A DNA stretch of 64,000 nucleotides from Dicaeum eximium (taxonomy: Eukaryota; Chordata; Aves; Passeriformes; Dicaeidae), in assembly GCA_013396995.1 (NCBI GenBank), contig VWZP01008455.1:3500320-3564319 (forward strand), in the 5' to 3' direction. This document shows, in pieces, positions 10,388 to 22,907 of the stretch. The first letter of the stretch is position 1. Every line of letters starts with the position of its first letter. The position numbers and the translations under genes were made by a program. A model generated the notes under the pieces. That model ran no database searches, was not told where the DNA came from, and saw only the letters and a program-made list of their open reading frames with translations.

Positions 10388-13300
10388 GCCACTTTTCACT
10401 TGTTTTTGGGGATGAAATAGCATTTTACTGGCATTCAAGGGCAGGTTCAGGTGCCTGAGAGCAGAGTAAATATCCGAGAGATACACTGGGAGAGTATATA
10501 GATAAATAGATATATTAGTGTAGCTACTGCTCACTGCTGCTCTGCTGCTGAGTGTGTGAAAGCACATTAAACACAACAGAACTGTAAACAAAGTAGAATA
10601 AATGCTGCTAAAATTAACAGCTGTTCAACCTGCCAGCCACTGATAGAAAAATCTTCAGAAGATCTGTGTTGTGAACACGACTGACACGTTCTGTGGTTCG
10701 TGTTTTGGGGCTGGAAAACTCTGGATAGAGCTTTTCATTGCTGCTCCTGCTCATTCTTCAGGGATGGTTTGGTCTGGTGTCCCTGAGATATTTAGTAATG
10801 CATCCTGACATTCATTAAATATGCTCCCTTTTTATGTGGACTTTAAAAATAGTTGTAAAATGCAAGTTAATACTGTTTGTTTAGTATTTTCACCTTATTT
10901 ATCAACAAATTATTTATGCTGGTACATTCAATATGGTGCTGTTTGCCTCTAAATCTGTATTTCAGTCCCCACTTCAAACACCCTACCAACAAAAAGTCTC
11001 TAGAACCGATGAAAAAACCCCAAAGCCCCTGTTTAAACCAGATATATTGATATAGAAGGCATCTAAGCACTACAGGAGCCTCCTCCCTGAAATCAAATGG
11101 CTGGATAACATAACCTGGAGGAGCTGAGAATGGTTCTGAGCTCAGATGCACACTCCTGAGTGAAACTTGGGTTCAGGAAGCAGCTTTGACAAAGTGCAGC
11201 ATCCAAGGTTAATTCCTGAATGTTGAGGCAATCGTGGGGGAAGTGGAAGCCTCAGCTGTGTGAAATGGAAGGCTCAGGAAATAAAGAAGGGAAGGGAACT
11301 GCTCAGAATTAGATGGCAGAGGAATATAAGTATTAACAACTGAAAGAGAATGTGTATGGGTTAAAGTGCTGCAAAGATAATTCAATATTTTACTGGCTAA
11401 AAAACCCAACAGAATTATTTTCTGTAGTCCTTGTGTAGCTCTGGAATAATGGTCATCATCACCATTTTAGTCCAGGTGTTAATTTATGATCTGCCTTTCC
11501 TCAGATTTCCACTAAAAGGGAAATACCTATGGAAAAAATTTAGAAATCTGGAGAAGAAAGGAAATTTCAGCATCTGAACATCACCTTCCCTGGCAGAAGA
11601 GTTTTGAGGAGGGATTTGAGTTCAGGGGTTATGTGAGGGAAGCTCTGCCCAAGCATTAAAGGCAGTGTGGAAGGAAATACAAATAAAGGACATCACCAAT
11701 GTGACTTGGTGTGGCCTTGGCTTTCTGATTTGATGGCTTTTTTTGGTGGCAAAACTAAATAGAAATAAAAATGGCTGACTGTGAAGGGGAAAGAAAGGAA
11801 ATGAATGCAGCCAGATAGAGCAAGTCTTTGATCATAGATTACAAAGATGATTTCAGTGCATATCAATGCAAAGAGTAATGATGTCTTTGAAGAATTTGCA
11901 ACACAAAAGTCCATGTACATTGCAAAGTATAAAGGATGGAGAGGGGAAAAGGATAAAGAAAGGAAAAGGATTTGTGCATCATTAATGACTGATGAGGCAT
12001 AGAAAGACAAATAAAAAATTTCAGTGCCCAGAATGACAACTTTGATTCTTTTACTGAGCTACTTAGCACAAGGATTTCAAGTAAAAGGAAAAAAGCACAG
12101 AACTCCTGTCTGTGTATCACAGCGTGCGAGGAAATGGTGGCAACAGTTTCCAACAGGAAAAGGAGCCAAGAACCAGTAAAAATGTGATGTTCCAAAGGGG
12201 CTGTGGCTGAACTGGGCAGGCAGGTGAGCACTGGTGATGCTGGCCCCTGTCAAGGTCACATTTCCCAGGGCAGGGCACAGGAGCCCAGTTTGGGCTCTGT
12301 GCTGGCAGGGCTGCCAGCCGGGCTGCTCCCAGCTCCTGTGTGCTGGCAAGGTGTGGGAGAGCGAGCTCCTGGTTTCTAGAAAAATCCAATGTGTGGAGCT
12401 GGGGCTGCTGCCAGAGCCTGGGCTCACCTAGTCCTGCTCCAAGCCAGCCTTTCCCTGTTCCCATGGCACTGCACTCCCTGCCAGCAAGTTTCCAGGCAGT
12501 GTTATCTCTCCTTATTTTCCTGCTTCCTGTAGGACTGTCAAAAGCAACAACAAAAAAAAACCTCAAACACAGGCGGTCTGCCACTTGGTTTGATTAATTC
12601 AGGATATTTCCAACACAGTTTCAGGGCTCCTGGATGTTTCTGCCTTGTCTTGCTGATTATTTAGCTGTGCTAGTGGGATCTTCTACCATATATGATGTGC
12701 TACATTAGAAATACAGTTACTTTCCAGGTGTCTCAGAAGGTATTTTCCCCTCTCTGGGACAACTTTGTAAGCCAAGGTTCAATTCATTTGCTGCCTGTTT
12801 ATTGCCCCTTCTCTGTGGAGCTTCCCTGTTCCTGTTGGAGCCTGGCAATGGGAGAAGGCTTTTTTAATCTGTGAATCATTGGTGGAATTGATAAGGTGTG
12901 ATCCAAGACTTCTGCTGGAGGTTTTTAGGAGTCTATAAAACACAGGAGAAGGCACCAGGACCCCTGTGGCTGCCTGGGGCTGGGCTGGCAGCTCCAGGCT
13001 GGTGCAGATGGAGCCTGGGGTGGGTTTTGGGTCATCCAGGAGCTCTCCCCGGGCAGAGGGAGCTGCAGCAGGGCTGTGTGAGGAGCTGATGTCTCACAGA
13101 TGGGGAGTGGGGAGGGCAGTGATGAGCACAGCCTGCTCAGGGCTGGTGGGAGCTGGGTGAGATCCTCAGGGAGCTTCAGCTCCCCCAGAGTGGGGGTCCC
13201 AGCACAGCCAAGGGTGGCCTTGGTGACCAACTGCTGGCTGCTGCTGGTACCCAGCACCCAGAGATGGAACTCCATGGCAATATGAGCTCTCTACAGAGCT

Positions 13301-16300
13301 CTTAGGAATTTAGGAATAGGAATGGCTTCTCTGTAGGCACTGAGATAAAGGAGTTGTGAAATGCCACCTGCCTGCTTGTGCTGTGTATGCTGAAATAGCA
13401 AAAATTTGCTTTATGGTGAGTTTAGAACTCAGGTTTATCTCCTTGTTTGGGGGTCTTTTTTCTTCCAATAAGTTCTTTTTAACTCCATTTCCCAGCTTTG
13501 CTCTTGGTTGTATCTAAAGGCAAACATTGAAGCTTTCTGGGCAAGACACAGCCTTCTCTTCACCCAGTACTCTTCAGGGTCCACAGTTGGAGATTAGCTT
13601 TAAATACAAAATGTACCAACTGTTTCACTGTGAAACGTGACCAAAAATCAGTCACCTTTGCACAGAAACTTTTTTCTAAGTTGCACAAAACCCTCACAAC
13701 TGTGCTGCACTGCATCAGCACATATGTTTTGGTAATTAAAAAGTATTCTTTCTGTGATGATCTCCCATCTGCTGCTACCTCTGGTAAATTTAATGCTGCT
13801 TTTGAACACTGAAACAGAGGGGTGCTTTGTTCTGGGTAAGGAGATCTTGAATCTCACAGGCTGCCCCTCTTGTGGGTGGCTCCTGATGAAATACATAAAC
13901 AATAGGAGGTTTGGTGAAGTTAAACAAGGAAAAGGAATCATGGTTTATTTATAGTTTAAAAAATCAAACCCATATAAACAACCCAGCCCTTTTCTGCTGG
14001 CCTGGGTAATAATGTCTCTCCTGTTTAAATTTGTTTTAAAGCAATTTTTTGGCAGCCTCATAGGCAGATGATAAAGTTTATACTGAGTGAAGAGACCTGG
14101 CTTTTCTATTTGTCTTTAAATCACTGCAGAGCCTTCACCTACAACTGATGAGGAGAATCTGCTCTCTGCTGCTTTCTGGGGGTCTGGTCCAGCTCCAGGG
14201 GATGGGCTGGGAGGAGGGAAGGATGAACTGGCAAATCCCTGGAGTGGAGGGTGAACCCAGTGTCTCCCAGTACAGGCAGAAATGATAATGAAACCCCCCC
14301 AAGAATCAGTTGCTATTTTAAATATAGAGCCTTAAAATGGCTTGATTTGTTTCTCCTCATTCTTCTCCTTAAAATAGTTGGATTTGGTTCCCTTAGCTAA
14401 TCCCAACCTGCAGAAGCCCCATTGCCTTTTTCATTCTGGCTCATAGAATCTGGAATAATTCCATAGGATACACGTACAAGCTCAATCTCAGTCTGGCTTT
14501 GGATCATTAAGGAGCTTCTGCTTTGGGTTTTGGTTTGGCTGAAGTTGTGAGGTGAAAAATCTGAAGTGTTTTGCTGGTGGCAGAGGAGCTGCTCCAGTAT
14601 TTCCCTCCCTGGGATCGGAGTGTTCTGGGGAGATTGGTGCTTCCAATCTGGGCAATGCTTCAGCCAAGAGCAGCAACTGTCCTGAAATGTCCCTGATGAT
14701 CTGTGAGGCCAGGAAAAACCCCAGTGCCATTTTTCATCTCTGAAAGCTGAGCCTTTCATTCCTACACGAGTGCTGGTGGATGGAAGCTGATGCTGCTCAG
14801 GCCACAGCTGGATCAAGGAGATGATTTTGCTGTGTCTCTGTTTCCCTGTTTCTCCATTGTCACGAGTTTTTGCAGTCATTTAATTCCTTGTAGGCTGATT
14901 GTGAAGTGATTGCAGAATAGAGCAAGCAGGTGGTTTGGATGGTCTGAGCTCATTTTGAACTCTCTTCTTGCAGCAGCAAATGAACACAAAGCAGAGCTGG
15001 ATCAGGGCCCTAAACAGATTTTATTACAAGAGTTTGTTTTTAATGTGCATTGGATGAAAAGTAATATTTTTGTATTATAATATCACTGAAAAGTCTCTGT
15101 AAGGAGCAGCTCAGTGACTTATTCAGGAAGGCTCAAGTTATTTGAAACATCCCTGGTTTTGTCCTGTGGCATCTTTTCTGCTCAATGACAGTGACAAAAA
15201 ACATGAGAAAATAAATTTTTCTCTCAAATATTCCACTTGATGTGCCTGAAAGAGGTGGAGTAGGACCTTGAGGATCAGTGGGGCTCATCAGCACAAACAC
15301 AAGGTTCTTCTCTTGCTGCCTGGAGATGGTGGCTGGAAAAATGCAGTTGGGCAAGGCCTTAAAAGTAACCAAAGCATCCACTGGTCTTTGTTTGGTTTTG
15401 TTTTGGAAGTAATTCTGGTTATTTGACAGGACTAAGCAGAGAATAAAAAGTTTCCCTTTAATCTTTCAACTGTCATTAGCTGGGAGTCATCCAGTTAAGG
15501 AAATTCCCATGAACAAGTGTTGTCCTGCCTATGTCAGTACCTCCAGACATGCTCCAGTCCATAATGATCTGATTGGAGATGGATGCAGCAGCAGTGCAGG
15601 ACTAGAAAATTCCTTTATCTTCAGCAGCTCTAAAATCAGTGAACAGGAAATGTTAATTTGGGACCTACAGGTAAGGTGAGAATATTGAACACATGTGGTA
15701 AATAATTTCCAATGGGTCTGAACACCAGGAAAACCCTAAAATGCCTTTCCTTCCTGAAAATTGGGATTATCTTAGGGCAAGGACAGAGCTTAAGGGAAAT
15801 TCCTCTGAATGAAGTTGTAATCCTTGGCAGCCATCAATAAAATCAGGAATTTCGTGTGCTTTAAAGGAGTGACTTTAAAAAAAAAAATCCTCTTAATAAG
15901 CTTATCTTGCCATGGCTGCAGTGGGCAGAGGAGACAAAGGCAGTCACTCAGGCAGCTGGGAATGCACATTATTGCCTTGCAGGGGATTTAGGCTGGGCAC
16001 TTTGTGCTGCTGCATCTCCCTGGTGCAGGTCCAGTGTGTGCTGCCACAGGCACCTGTTTGTCACAGCTCCCAGAGCCCAGGCCAGGCTGTTTGAAAAGGT
16101 GACAAAGAGACACAGCAATGGTGTTTTCACCCAGCTGTGACCGTGTCAGGGTGGTGGCAGTGCAGTGTCTGAGCTGGTGCTTAGGGGTGTCTGGGATTTG
16201 TCCAGGAGCTGGGAGAGGCTGGAGCAGCCTGGAGAGCTCAGTCCAGTGATCCCTGTGTGGATCAGTGCAATAAACTCATCTGGGACAGACAGTTCTCTAT

Positions 16301-19300
16301 TCCCTACCCACAGGATGCTTCTGTTTCCTCAGTTCCGAAATAAACTCCAAAGCTGGTGACAATGACCCAGTCTTAGCCCCAAATGGTTTCTGGATGCTCA
16401 GAAGCTGCTGGAGATGAGCTAAAAACCATCTTACAAATAGGGCTTCAAATAAAACAAAAACTGAAAGTCCTATTAGGGAAAAAAAAAGGTGATTTTGGTG
16501 ACTCCATGGGTCATCCTCTGTGGCTGCTCCGGCCTGGCACGGGCTGGTGTGACTGCCCAGACATGAGGATATTGGGAGAGCTGGGAAGGGGCAATTATTT
16601 TAATTGAAAGGGCTTAGAAATACCTCTTGACTCAGGGGGTACCATTAGTATTACCTTTCACCACCCAAACACGTCTGGTTTCACAGATTTCACCGTTCCC
16701 TTTTCTTCCAGCCACTAAAGTAAGAAAAGTGAAATCTATTTTAGAAAGGCAGCCAGGAGAACTGGATGCTAATGCTAAAATGTTCTGTTACAAGTTGGTT
16801 TTCAACTACTGCAGCACCTGCAAGAGGCTTTTAAAGGAGAGAAAAAGGAGAAAACCCCTCTGATAATTTTACTGCAAAATGGGTACTTCATCTCTATAGA
16901 GAATAAAAGTGTCATTGATCTCTATGATAAATTGTATCTTGGTGTCTGAAAATATAGACCTTGTTTTTTTTTCATTATAAGGATGACCTTGCCTCTATTG
17001 TAAATCAAAAGTAACCAGGGATTTGTGCCTCTTATAAGATCTACAGGGGGGCAGAGAATTACTCTGAAGCTGCATTTTGGAGCTGGGGGAAGGCGAGGGC
17101 AGAGCTCCCAGTTCCATCAGGCTGGCAGCAGCACGGATTTCACTCCCTGCTGGAAGGATGCTGAGTGCTGCCTGCCTTCCAAAGCCTGGGATGAAAGCAG
17201 CAGCACGGGAGGCTTTGGGCTCTGGCCAGGAGAGGGTAGGGAAGTGCTGCTTCTCCCTTCATCACAAGAATTTCTAGAAACTTTTTCCAGCTGAGGTTCA
17301 TGTGCCAGCTGTGCCCTGCTAAGGGGCTCTCTCTGTTTATTCATAAATACTGCAGTGGTGCTGAAAGCTTGGTAATTTAAAGCATTTCTCACACTGCTCC
17401 TTTTAGAGTTTGAATTCAAAACTGAGCAGCAACACCTATTTTTGTTTTATAAAGGGTGGGGGAAAAAGCAGTGTTTTAAATATTAAATGGTTTTAAATTG
17501 TAGCAAATTTCAGAGCACAACCTCCTTTGCAGGAGCCCAGAACTGATACAGGAGAGGGAATCAACCTATTGTTTCTTAAATGAAATTACCTAATTTACTT
17601 ATCCGTTTCCAATTTATTTCAGATCTCAACCAAAAATGTTTTGCCTGTCCTAGAGGTGGGTAATGGTTAGAGCTGGGATTAAAGGCCAATTAGTCCTGGG
17701 ATGGACTAATTACAGATCAATCAGACCTCCTGATTGGGGCATGGGTTGCATGGACACCTTAGGCCTGGCTGGGAGAAAATTGTCCAAGGTACAGTGGGGA
17801 GTAAAAATCTTGGAAACAGTTTGCATCATTGGAAAAACTCCTCTGGTCTCAGAAAACACTGGCCTGAGAGTAAAATCTTCAACAGAAGGTCACCCACATC
17901 AAACTGTGATCATCTCCAAGTGGTGGAGCTGGATTGTCACCATCAGGCTTGGGGCTTTGTCAGAGCTTGACCTTGGCATTAAACATTGCTGTGGGGAGTT
18001 TGGGAAATGCAGACGTGTGGTTTTGTCAGGGGTACCAGAGAAATACGTCTGTTGTGTGAGTCTCAGGATTATGGAGGTGAAAAAGGCTGGAATTCTTCCT
18101 TTAATTCCCTTCTCACGTTGTGGAGCATCTTTGACACAGCAGATAATCCATTTTCCTGCTTTAATGTTGCCTGGTGTGTAATCCTACAGACCTCACTCCT
18201 CCAGCCCTGTGCTGATTGAGGCAGGATCTTAAAACTGGAGATTGTGTTCAGGTAATTAAAGCCCACATCATTATGCACAGGCACGAGGGGGCAAATTGAG
18301 GTTGCACAGCCAGTCTCAAGGCTGACATTTCCAGCCTGGGAGTGGTTGACTTTGCATCTCCATCAGTGGCAGAGAATGTGATTGCTGCCTCTCTCTCCAC
18401 TCACCTCAGGCAGAGGAAAAGTTGGATTTCTTTAATACAGGCCAAGGTGGAAGTGTTTGGTGGGGAAGTTGGGTGGTAACTTTGCAATGTAGTATTAATT
18501 GAAAATAACCCTTTTCTGTTTATTTTGGGGGTTCAGTTCCAGACAGCTGGAACTGTCCCATGGTGGGACACAGGCACTTAGTTTACAAATCTTGCCTTTC
18601 AAACTGCACCAGCTACTTTGGTTCAATTATTTAAAACAGACTTCCTGCTTGTGCCAGTCCTGTTTCCCTGGAAGTTATTTTTGTGTTTCAGTGTTCTTCA
18701 CAGCTACCAGAAATACTTCTGTGTAGTTTGAGTCAGAGAAGAGAGAAGATGCAGTGAACCCTGATTTATGTAACTCTCAATCAGGAACTGACAAAATGCT
18801 CCAGTTAAAGGGCAAAAATACATCCCAAGCTGCCCTGGCAGCACAGAGAGCTCTGCAAGCAATTTAAGTTGTGTTATAATATTGGTTCAGAGCCTGCATT
18901 GGCCCCACAAAGGAAATGGGGTGTGCCCACTCTAGTGGTGGCAGCAGAGGGGACAGTGGGCACAGGGCCATTGGGCACTGCTCTGTCCAGAGCACAGGAC
19001 AGGGACAGCTCATCCCTCCTGCTCCTGGCACATCCTGTGCTTGCTCATGAGCACACACCTGCAATGCAAGATATCTAAAGAGAACATAAACCTCCCCTTG
19101 GTATTCAGTAGGTGGTTTTATTTCTTTTTCAATTTGTTTCTGAGCTGGAAGGCTGGGCTGTACCAAAAATCATGGTGAAGACCTAAAGGCAGGAATGGCT
19201 CCTTGTTTTATGGAGCCTGAGAGCAGCAAGGGTGGGAGAAGTGCTGTTAGAGGAGCTCCAATCAATAACTCTATTTACAAAGAAGGCTAAATCACTGTTC

Positions 19301-22055
19301 TTTGAGAGTGGTATCATGTATCATAATAAAAAGAATAACAGTCCAACAAGGAGTCCCTTTCTAGACAGTTAATGGTGAATTCTGGGAGAGTGGACGTGCT
19401 CATCCCTGGATTCCAGTGGGGAGGCTGGATTCTTCCTGCAGGAGCTGCTCTGTCATTGAGCTGAGTGATGTTAACAGGACACCCAGACACAGGTCACAAG
19501 CTCTTGTGTCAAATGAGAAGACAACCAGCCAATTCTCCTCTGCTCTTCTCATATTTCAAGGATCCTGGGCTCCTTGGGAATGATCCAGGTTTTTTCACCC
19601 AGTAGCTAACTCTGTTCAGAGTGACTTCCCTGCTCCCAGGCAGGATGCAGCACTGGGGGAATTGGGTGAATGTTTTTTTTTGTTGTTGTTGTTTAGTGTT
19701 TTTGAGGTGCAGGCATTGGTGGAAAATGCAAAGCTCTTTGAAGTTTCTCTCTGAACCTGTTCTGACAGAGCATCCAGACATGGAGAGGAGCTTCCCTGAC
19801 ATCCTTGTGCCTGGCTGTGGAAATGAGGCATGTTTAGGGCTGGAGCACTGAAGGAATGTCAGGAGGCCAACACAGATAAAACACTTTAAGAACATAATTC
19901 CAGCAGTTCAGTGCTAGTTTGCATTTATGATGACATCGTGTCAAAATCTACTTTGAAAATTTATTAACTCATGGCTAAATAAATGAATATTTTACAAGGC
20001 TTGTGTTTAACACTTCTGTTTTTTAGAGGAGTTGTTGAATAGCAATGTTTCTTCTGGCTTGTTCTGGAAATGTTGGTGGCTCAAACCATTTCTTTGAAAA
20101 ATGCAGCAAGCAAACTCAGAGTTCATCTTCTTACTGGGAAAAAAAAAACCCCAGTGGGTGTTGGAAAATTTATCTGTATAAGCTAATCAGTTAGGCATTG
20201 TAAATTTGGTTGATGATTATGGCAGCTTCATCATAATATAATTTTATTAGTTTTTTTATCTGAGGGATTATATGCTTGAGTAGCTGTCTTTGAAATACCT
20301 GTCACACAGAGCAGCCACTGCACCTGTGACAATTTGTTGTTCAGAGCCTTTGAGGAACATCAGCATGGATTTTTAGAAGCCAATTGAATAGCCAATCCCC
20401 AGAGTACAGTGAAATAACTTTATTAGGCAGTCTAAGTAGTGCCATTGAGTTTGTTTTGTTTCTCTTATTAAATCAGCTCAGTTAGCTGTTTCTTTTGAAT
20501 CCCTGTAGCTATTAAATCCTCATTCTAGAGCAGAACCAATCTTAGATTAGCAAGACTGTACAAATGAAGTTTCAAAGGTCCAAAGCAGAGGTCTGTTGGC
20601 TGAGCCAAGGGACAATCAGGTTCTTTGGGTGGGATCTGGTTTGCTGCCCTGGAGGGATGCAGGGAATTCCTGTTCCAGCTCTGACTCTCCTGGCTTGGTG
20701 ACCCTCATCTGCTGCCTGCACAGGTTGTTGTGGGCTGAGGGGGCCAGTAAGAGATTTCTGAAATTATCCAGGCAGTCATCACCAGGAATGCCCTTCAGGA
20801 GAGGGGTTTACCCTTTTAAACCCCAAAGACTCAATTTCCATCAGGTGAACAGCCCGGGGTCTCTCTGGTGGGTGGCTCTTCATCCCCAAGACACCTTCTG
20901 AGGACTCCTGGATGTGACTTGTAATCCAAATTTTGGGCATTCCGACAGAGAGCTTTGGTTGCTGTGCCTGCCTGTGCTTTTCTGTGGTGTGAGCTTGGTT
21001 TGGGGTCGGGGATGGGAAATGTGGGAAGGGAGGAGCTGGAGGATCCCAGCTGGGATCAGCCCAGGCTCAGGAGCCCCCTCCAGCCCCTCCTGCACTGCAG
21101 GTGGTTCCACATGTGGGATGTTTGTGCAGGGGATGTGGGGATGCTGAAGGGTTGTTGATGGATTTGAATATTCAGGACATCCCTTTAATGAGGCAGTGAT
21201 GTTATGAAGCTTGGACTAGTTATTTCTTCTATTTTTCAGAGTAACTTTAAATTCCGTGTTTTTTAGGAAAGTATTATAGAGCGAATTGAATTTCCTTTAT
21301 TGAATGAAATAATTTTTTCCCTTGAAAACTAAATGTAACAAGAATTTAATAATTCATGAATTGAGCTTCAACATCCTTTAAATAATAGATGGACTGTCAT
21401 GCCAAGTTCAGCTGAAAACTTACAGAGCATACGTTTTTATGTTTTTATTTGACGTTTCGAGGAATTACAGAACTGCAAACATTTATTTTGTATTTTTGCT
21501 CATTGCAATATTTTATTCCTTTCAGGTTGATTTAAGAAATAAAAACAACACTTTAAAAAAAAGTAACTAGCTTCAGGTTCTGATGGCAAAAGAGACTAGA
21601 AGGGAAAGAAGCTCTAGGTACACATTCATAAATGATTCACTGGACTTTTGGCTGACAGATAGAGAGCTTTCATAATAACTTTGTTTATTATTTTTCTTAT
21701 CAGTGGAATCAAATGTTAAATAGCTCTACTGGAAAGTGCTGTAAGGTTGACTAACAATTACACCTCTGTCACCTCTGCTGTCTTTGTCCTTTTCAAAATA
21801 ATCAGGCTGGATTTATTTTACTGGTTATTTCTCCCCCCTCCATGAGGCAGAAGTGATTTTCAGATGTGGCGAGCTGCAGGAGCAGTCTGTCTTTTTGTGG
21901 TATTTTTGGAGATGAGGAGGATGGGGCTGCCTTTTGCTTAAAGCAATAGGAGCCCAAAAGCTGCCCTTGCTGCTGGCTTTGTGCTGTGTGACACTCCGGG
22001 CTGTGTGACACCCAGGGGAGCTGGAGGTGGCCCTGTCCCTCTGCCCGGTGTCCCA
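10388..22055. other. Long unique noncoding stretch
   Basis: About 11.7 kb without a recognisable gene, LTR or LINE. GC-richer patches lie near 12230-12520, 12950-13270, 16000-16260 and 20600-21140, and they account for most of the longer open frames. A 9-bp perfect inverted repeat, AATTAGTCC/GGACTAATT, is at 17688-17711. The segment 21160-21780 is AT-rich, complex and free of repeats; it might be a conserved noncoding element, which is inference only. Confidence 0.45.
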
Positions 22056-22450
22056 GCTCCGTGCTGTCCCTGTTTGCAGGGCAGGCTGGCTCTGTGGGCT
22101 GTGGCACTGCTGTCCCAGGACAAGGACAATGTGTGACCAGCAGAGGCTGTGCTCCGTGCTGTCCCTGTTTGCAGGGCAGGCTGGCTCTGTGGGCTGTGGC
22201 ACTGCGGTCTCTGGTCCTGGACAATGTGTGACCAGCAGAGGCTGTGGGGCTCTGCTCCTGGACCATTTGTGACCAGCAGAGGCTCTGGGGGGTGGCCATG
22301 GGGCTCTGCTCCTGGGCAATGTGTGACCAGCAGAGGCTGTGGGGCTCTGCTCTTGGACCATCTGTGACCAGCAGAGGCTCTGGGGGGTGGCCATGGGGCT
22401 CTGCTCCTGGACCATCTGTGACCAGCAGAGGCTGTGGGGCTCTGCTCCTG
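22056..22450. repeat. 95-bp higher-order minisatellite
   Basis: Four units of exactly 95 bp start at 22056, 22151, 22246 and 22341, followed by a 15-bp partial unit (22436-22450). Units 1 and 2 are one subtype beginning GCTCCGTGCTGTCCCTG. Units 3 and 4 are another subtype, itself a dimer: a 41-bp block (GGGGCTCTGCTC...GAGGCTCT), a 13-bp spacer GGGGGGTGGCCAT, and a second 41-bp block. All units end in TGTGACCAGCAGAGGCTGT. Since 95 is not a multiple of three and stops are rare, all three minus frames stay open across it. Those frames (up to 250 codons) are not regarded as genes. Confidence 0.95.
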
Positions 22451-22669
22451 CTCTGAGCCCACGAGGCAGTTCTGGCCAGCAGGAACAGGACACGGAGTGC
22501 CACTGGACATTTTATACCTTTCTTGGATGTAAATTTGCTGAGTTTTTCTTCCATGGGAAAGCTCCCTTTTCTCTGCAGATTTCAAATCCTTGTGTGTGTG
22601 TTTCTAGGACAAAATGCATTCCTTTGCTCTGTCTCTCAAGATGGGAGATGTGGTTTGCTTTTCCCAACC

Positions 22670-22887
22670 CATGATATAAAGAATTGCTCTCTCTGACTTT
22701 GTAAACATTTTCGGGCATTCTTGGAGTTGGGGTATGGAGCTGGAAGAAGCAGGATGCCAGCTCTGTACCTGGGCAGAAATAGCCCAAATCCTTCTGAACA
22801 ATGGAGTCATTTAAATAAATAATATCAGCCTTCTGATATTGGAGTCAAGAGTCTTGATTCACCCCGAGGGGACTCCAACAGTAACCA
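22670..22887 (+). mobile_element. Endogenous retrovirus LTR, right part (R-U5 end)
   Basis: Signals appear in LTR order. A TATA-like GATATAAAG lies at 22673-22681, AATAAA at 22814-22819, and the LTR would end in CA at 22886-22887, one base before a primer-binding-site-like sequence. The 140 bp from TATA to poly(A) signal and 68 bp from there to the end are ordinary spacings. The left end (U3) is not located; it must lie between the minisatellite and 22670. No gag, pol or env sequence is recognisable downstream, so this is a decayed fragment. Confidence 0.6.
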
Positions 22888-22888
22888 T

Positions 22889-22907
22889 TGGTGACCCCTG
22901 AGACGTG
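22889..22907 (+). other. Retroviral primer-binding site, tRNA-Trp type
   Basis: TGGTGACCCC (22889-22898) and GACGTG (22902-22907) together make the primer-binding site complementary to the 3' end of tRNA-Trp, as used by avian alpharetroviruses. They are separated by three extra bases, TGA. It lies one base after the CA that would end the LTR, which is the expected place. The insertion indicates a decayed site or a different tRNA primer. Confidence 0.6.

Noticed and set aside
17663..18181. 172-codon plus frame starting with Met
   Set aside because: No recognisable domain and overlapping frames on the same strand; the length is within chance for a 64-kb window.
21802..22585. Three overlapping minus-strand open frames of 215-250 codons with repeated peptide motifs
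   Set aside because: They occupy all three frames of the 95-bp minisatellite, whose period is not a multiple of three, so the same motifs appear in different frames. This is expected of a stop-poor tandem repeat, not of a gene.
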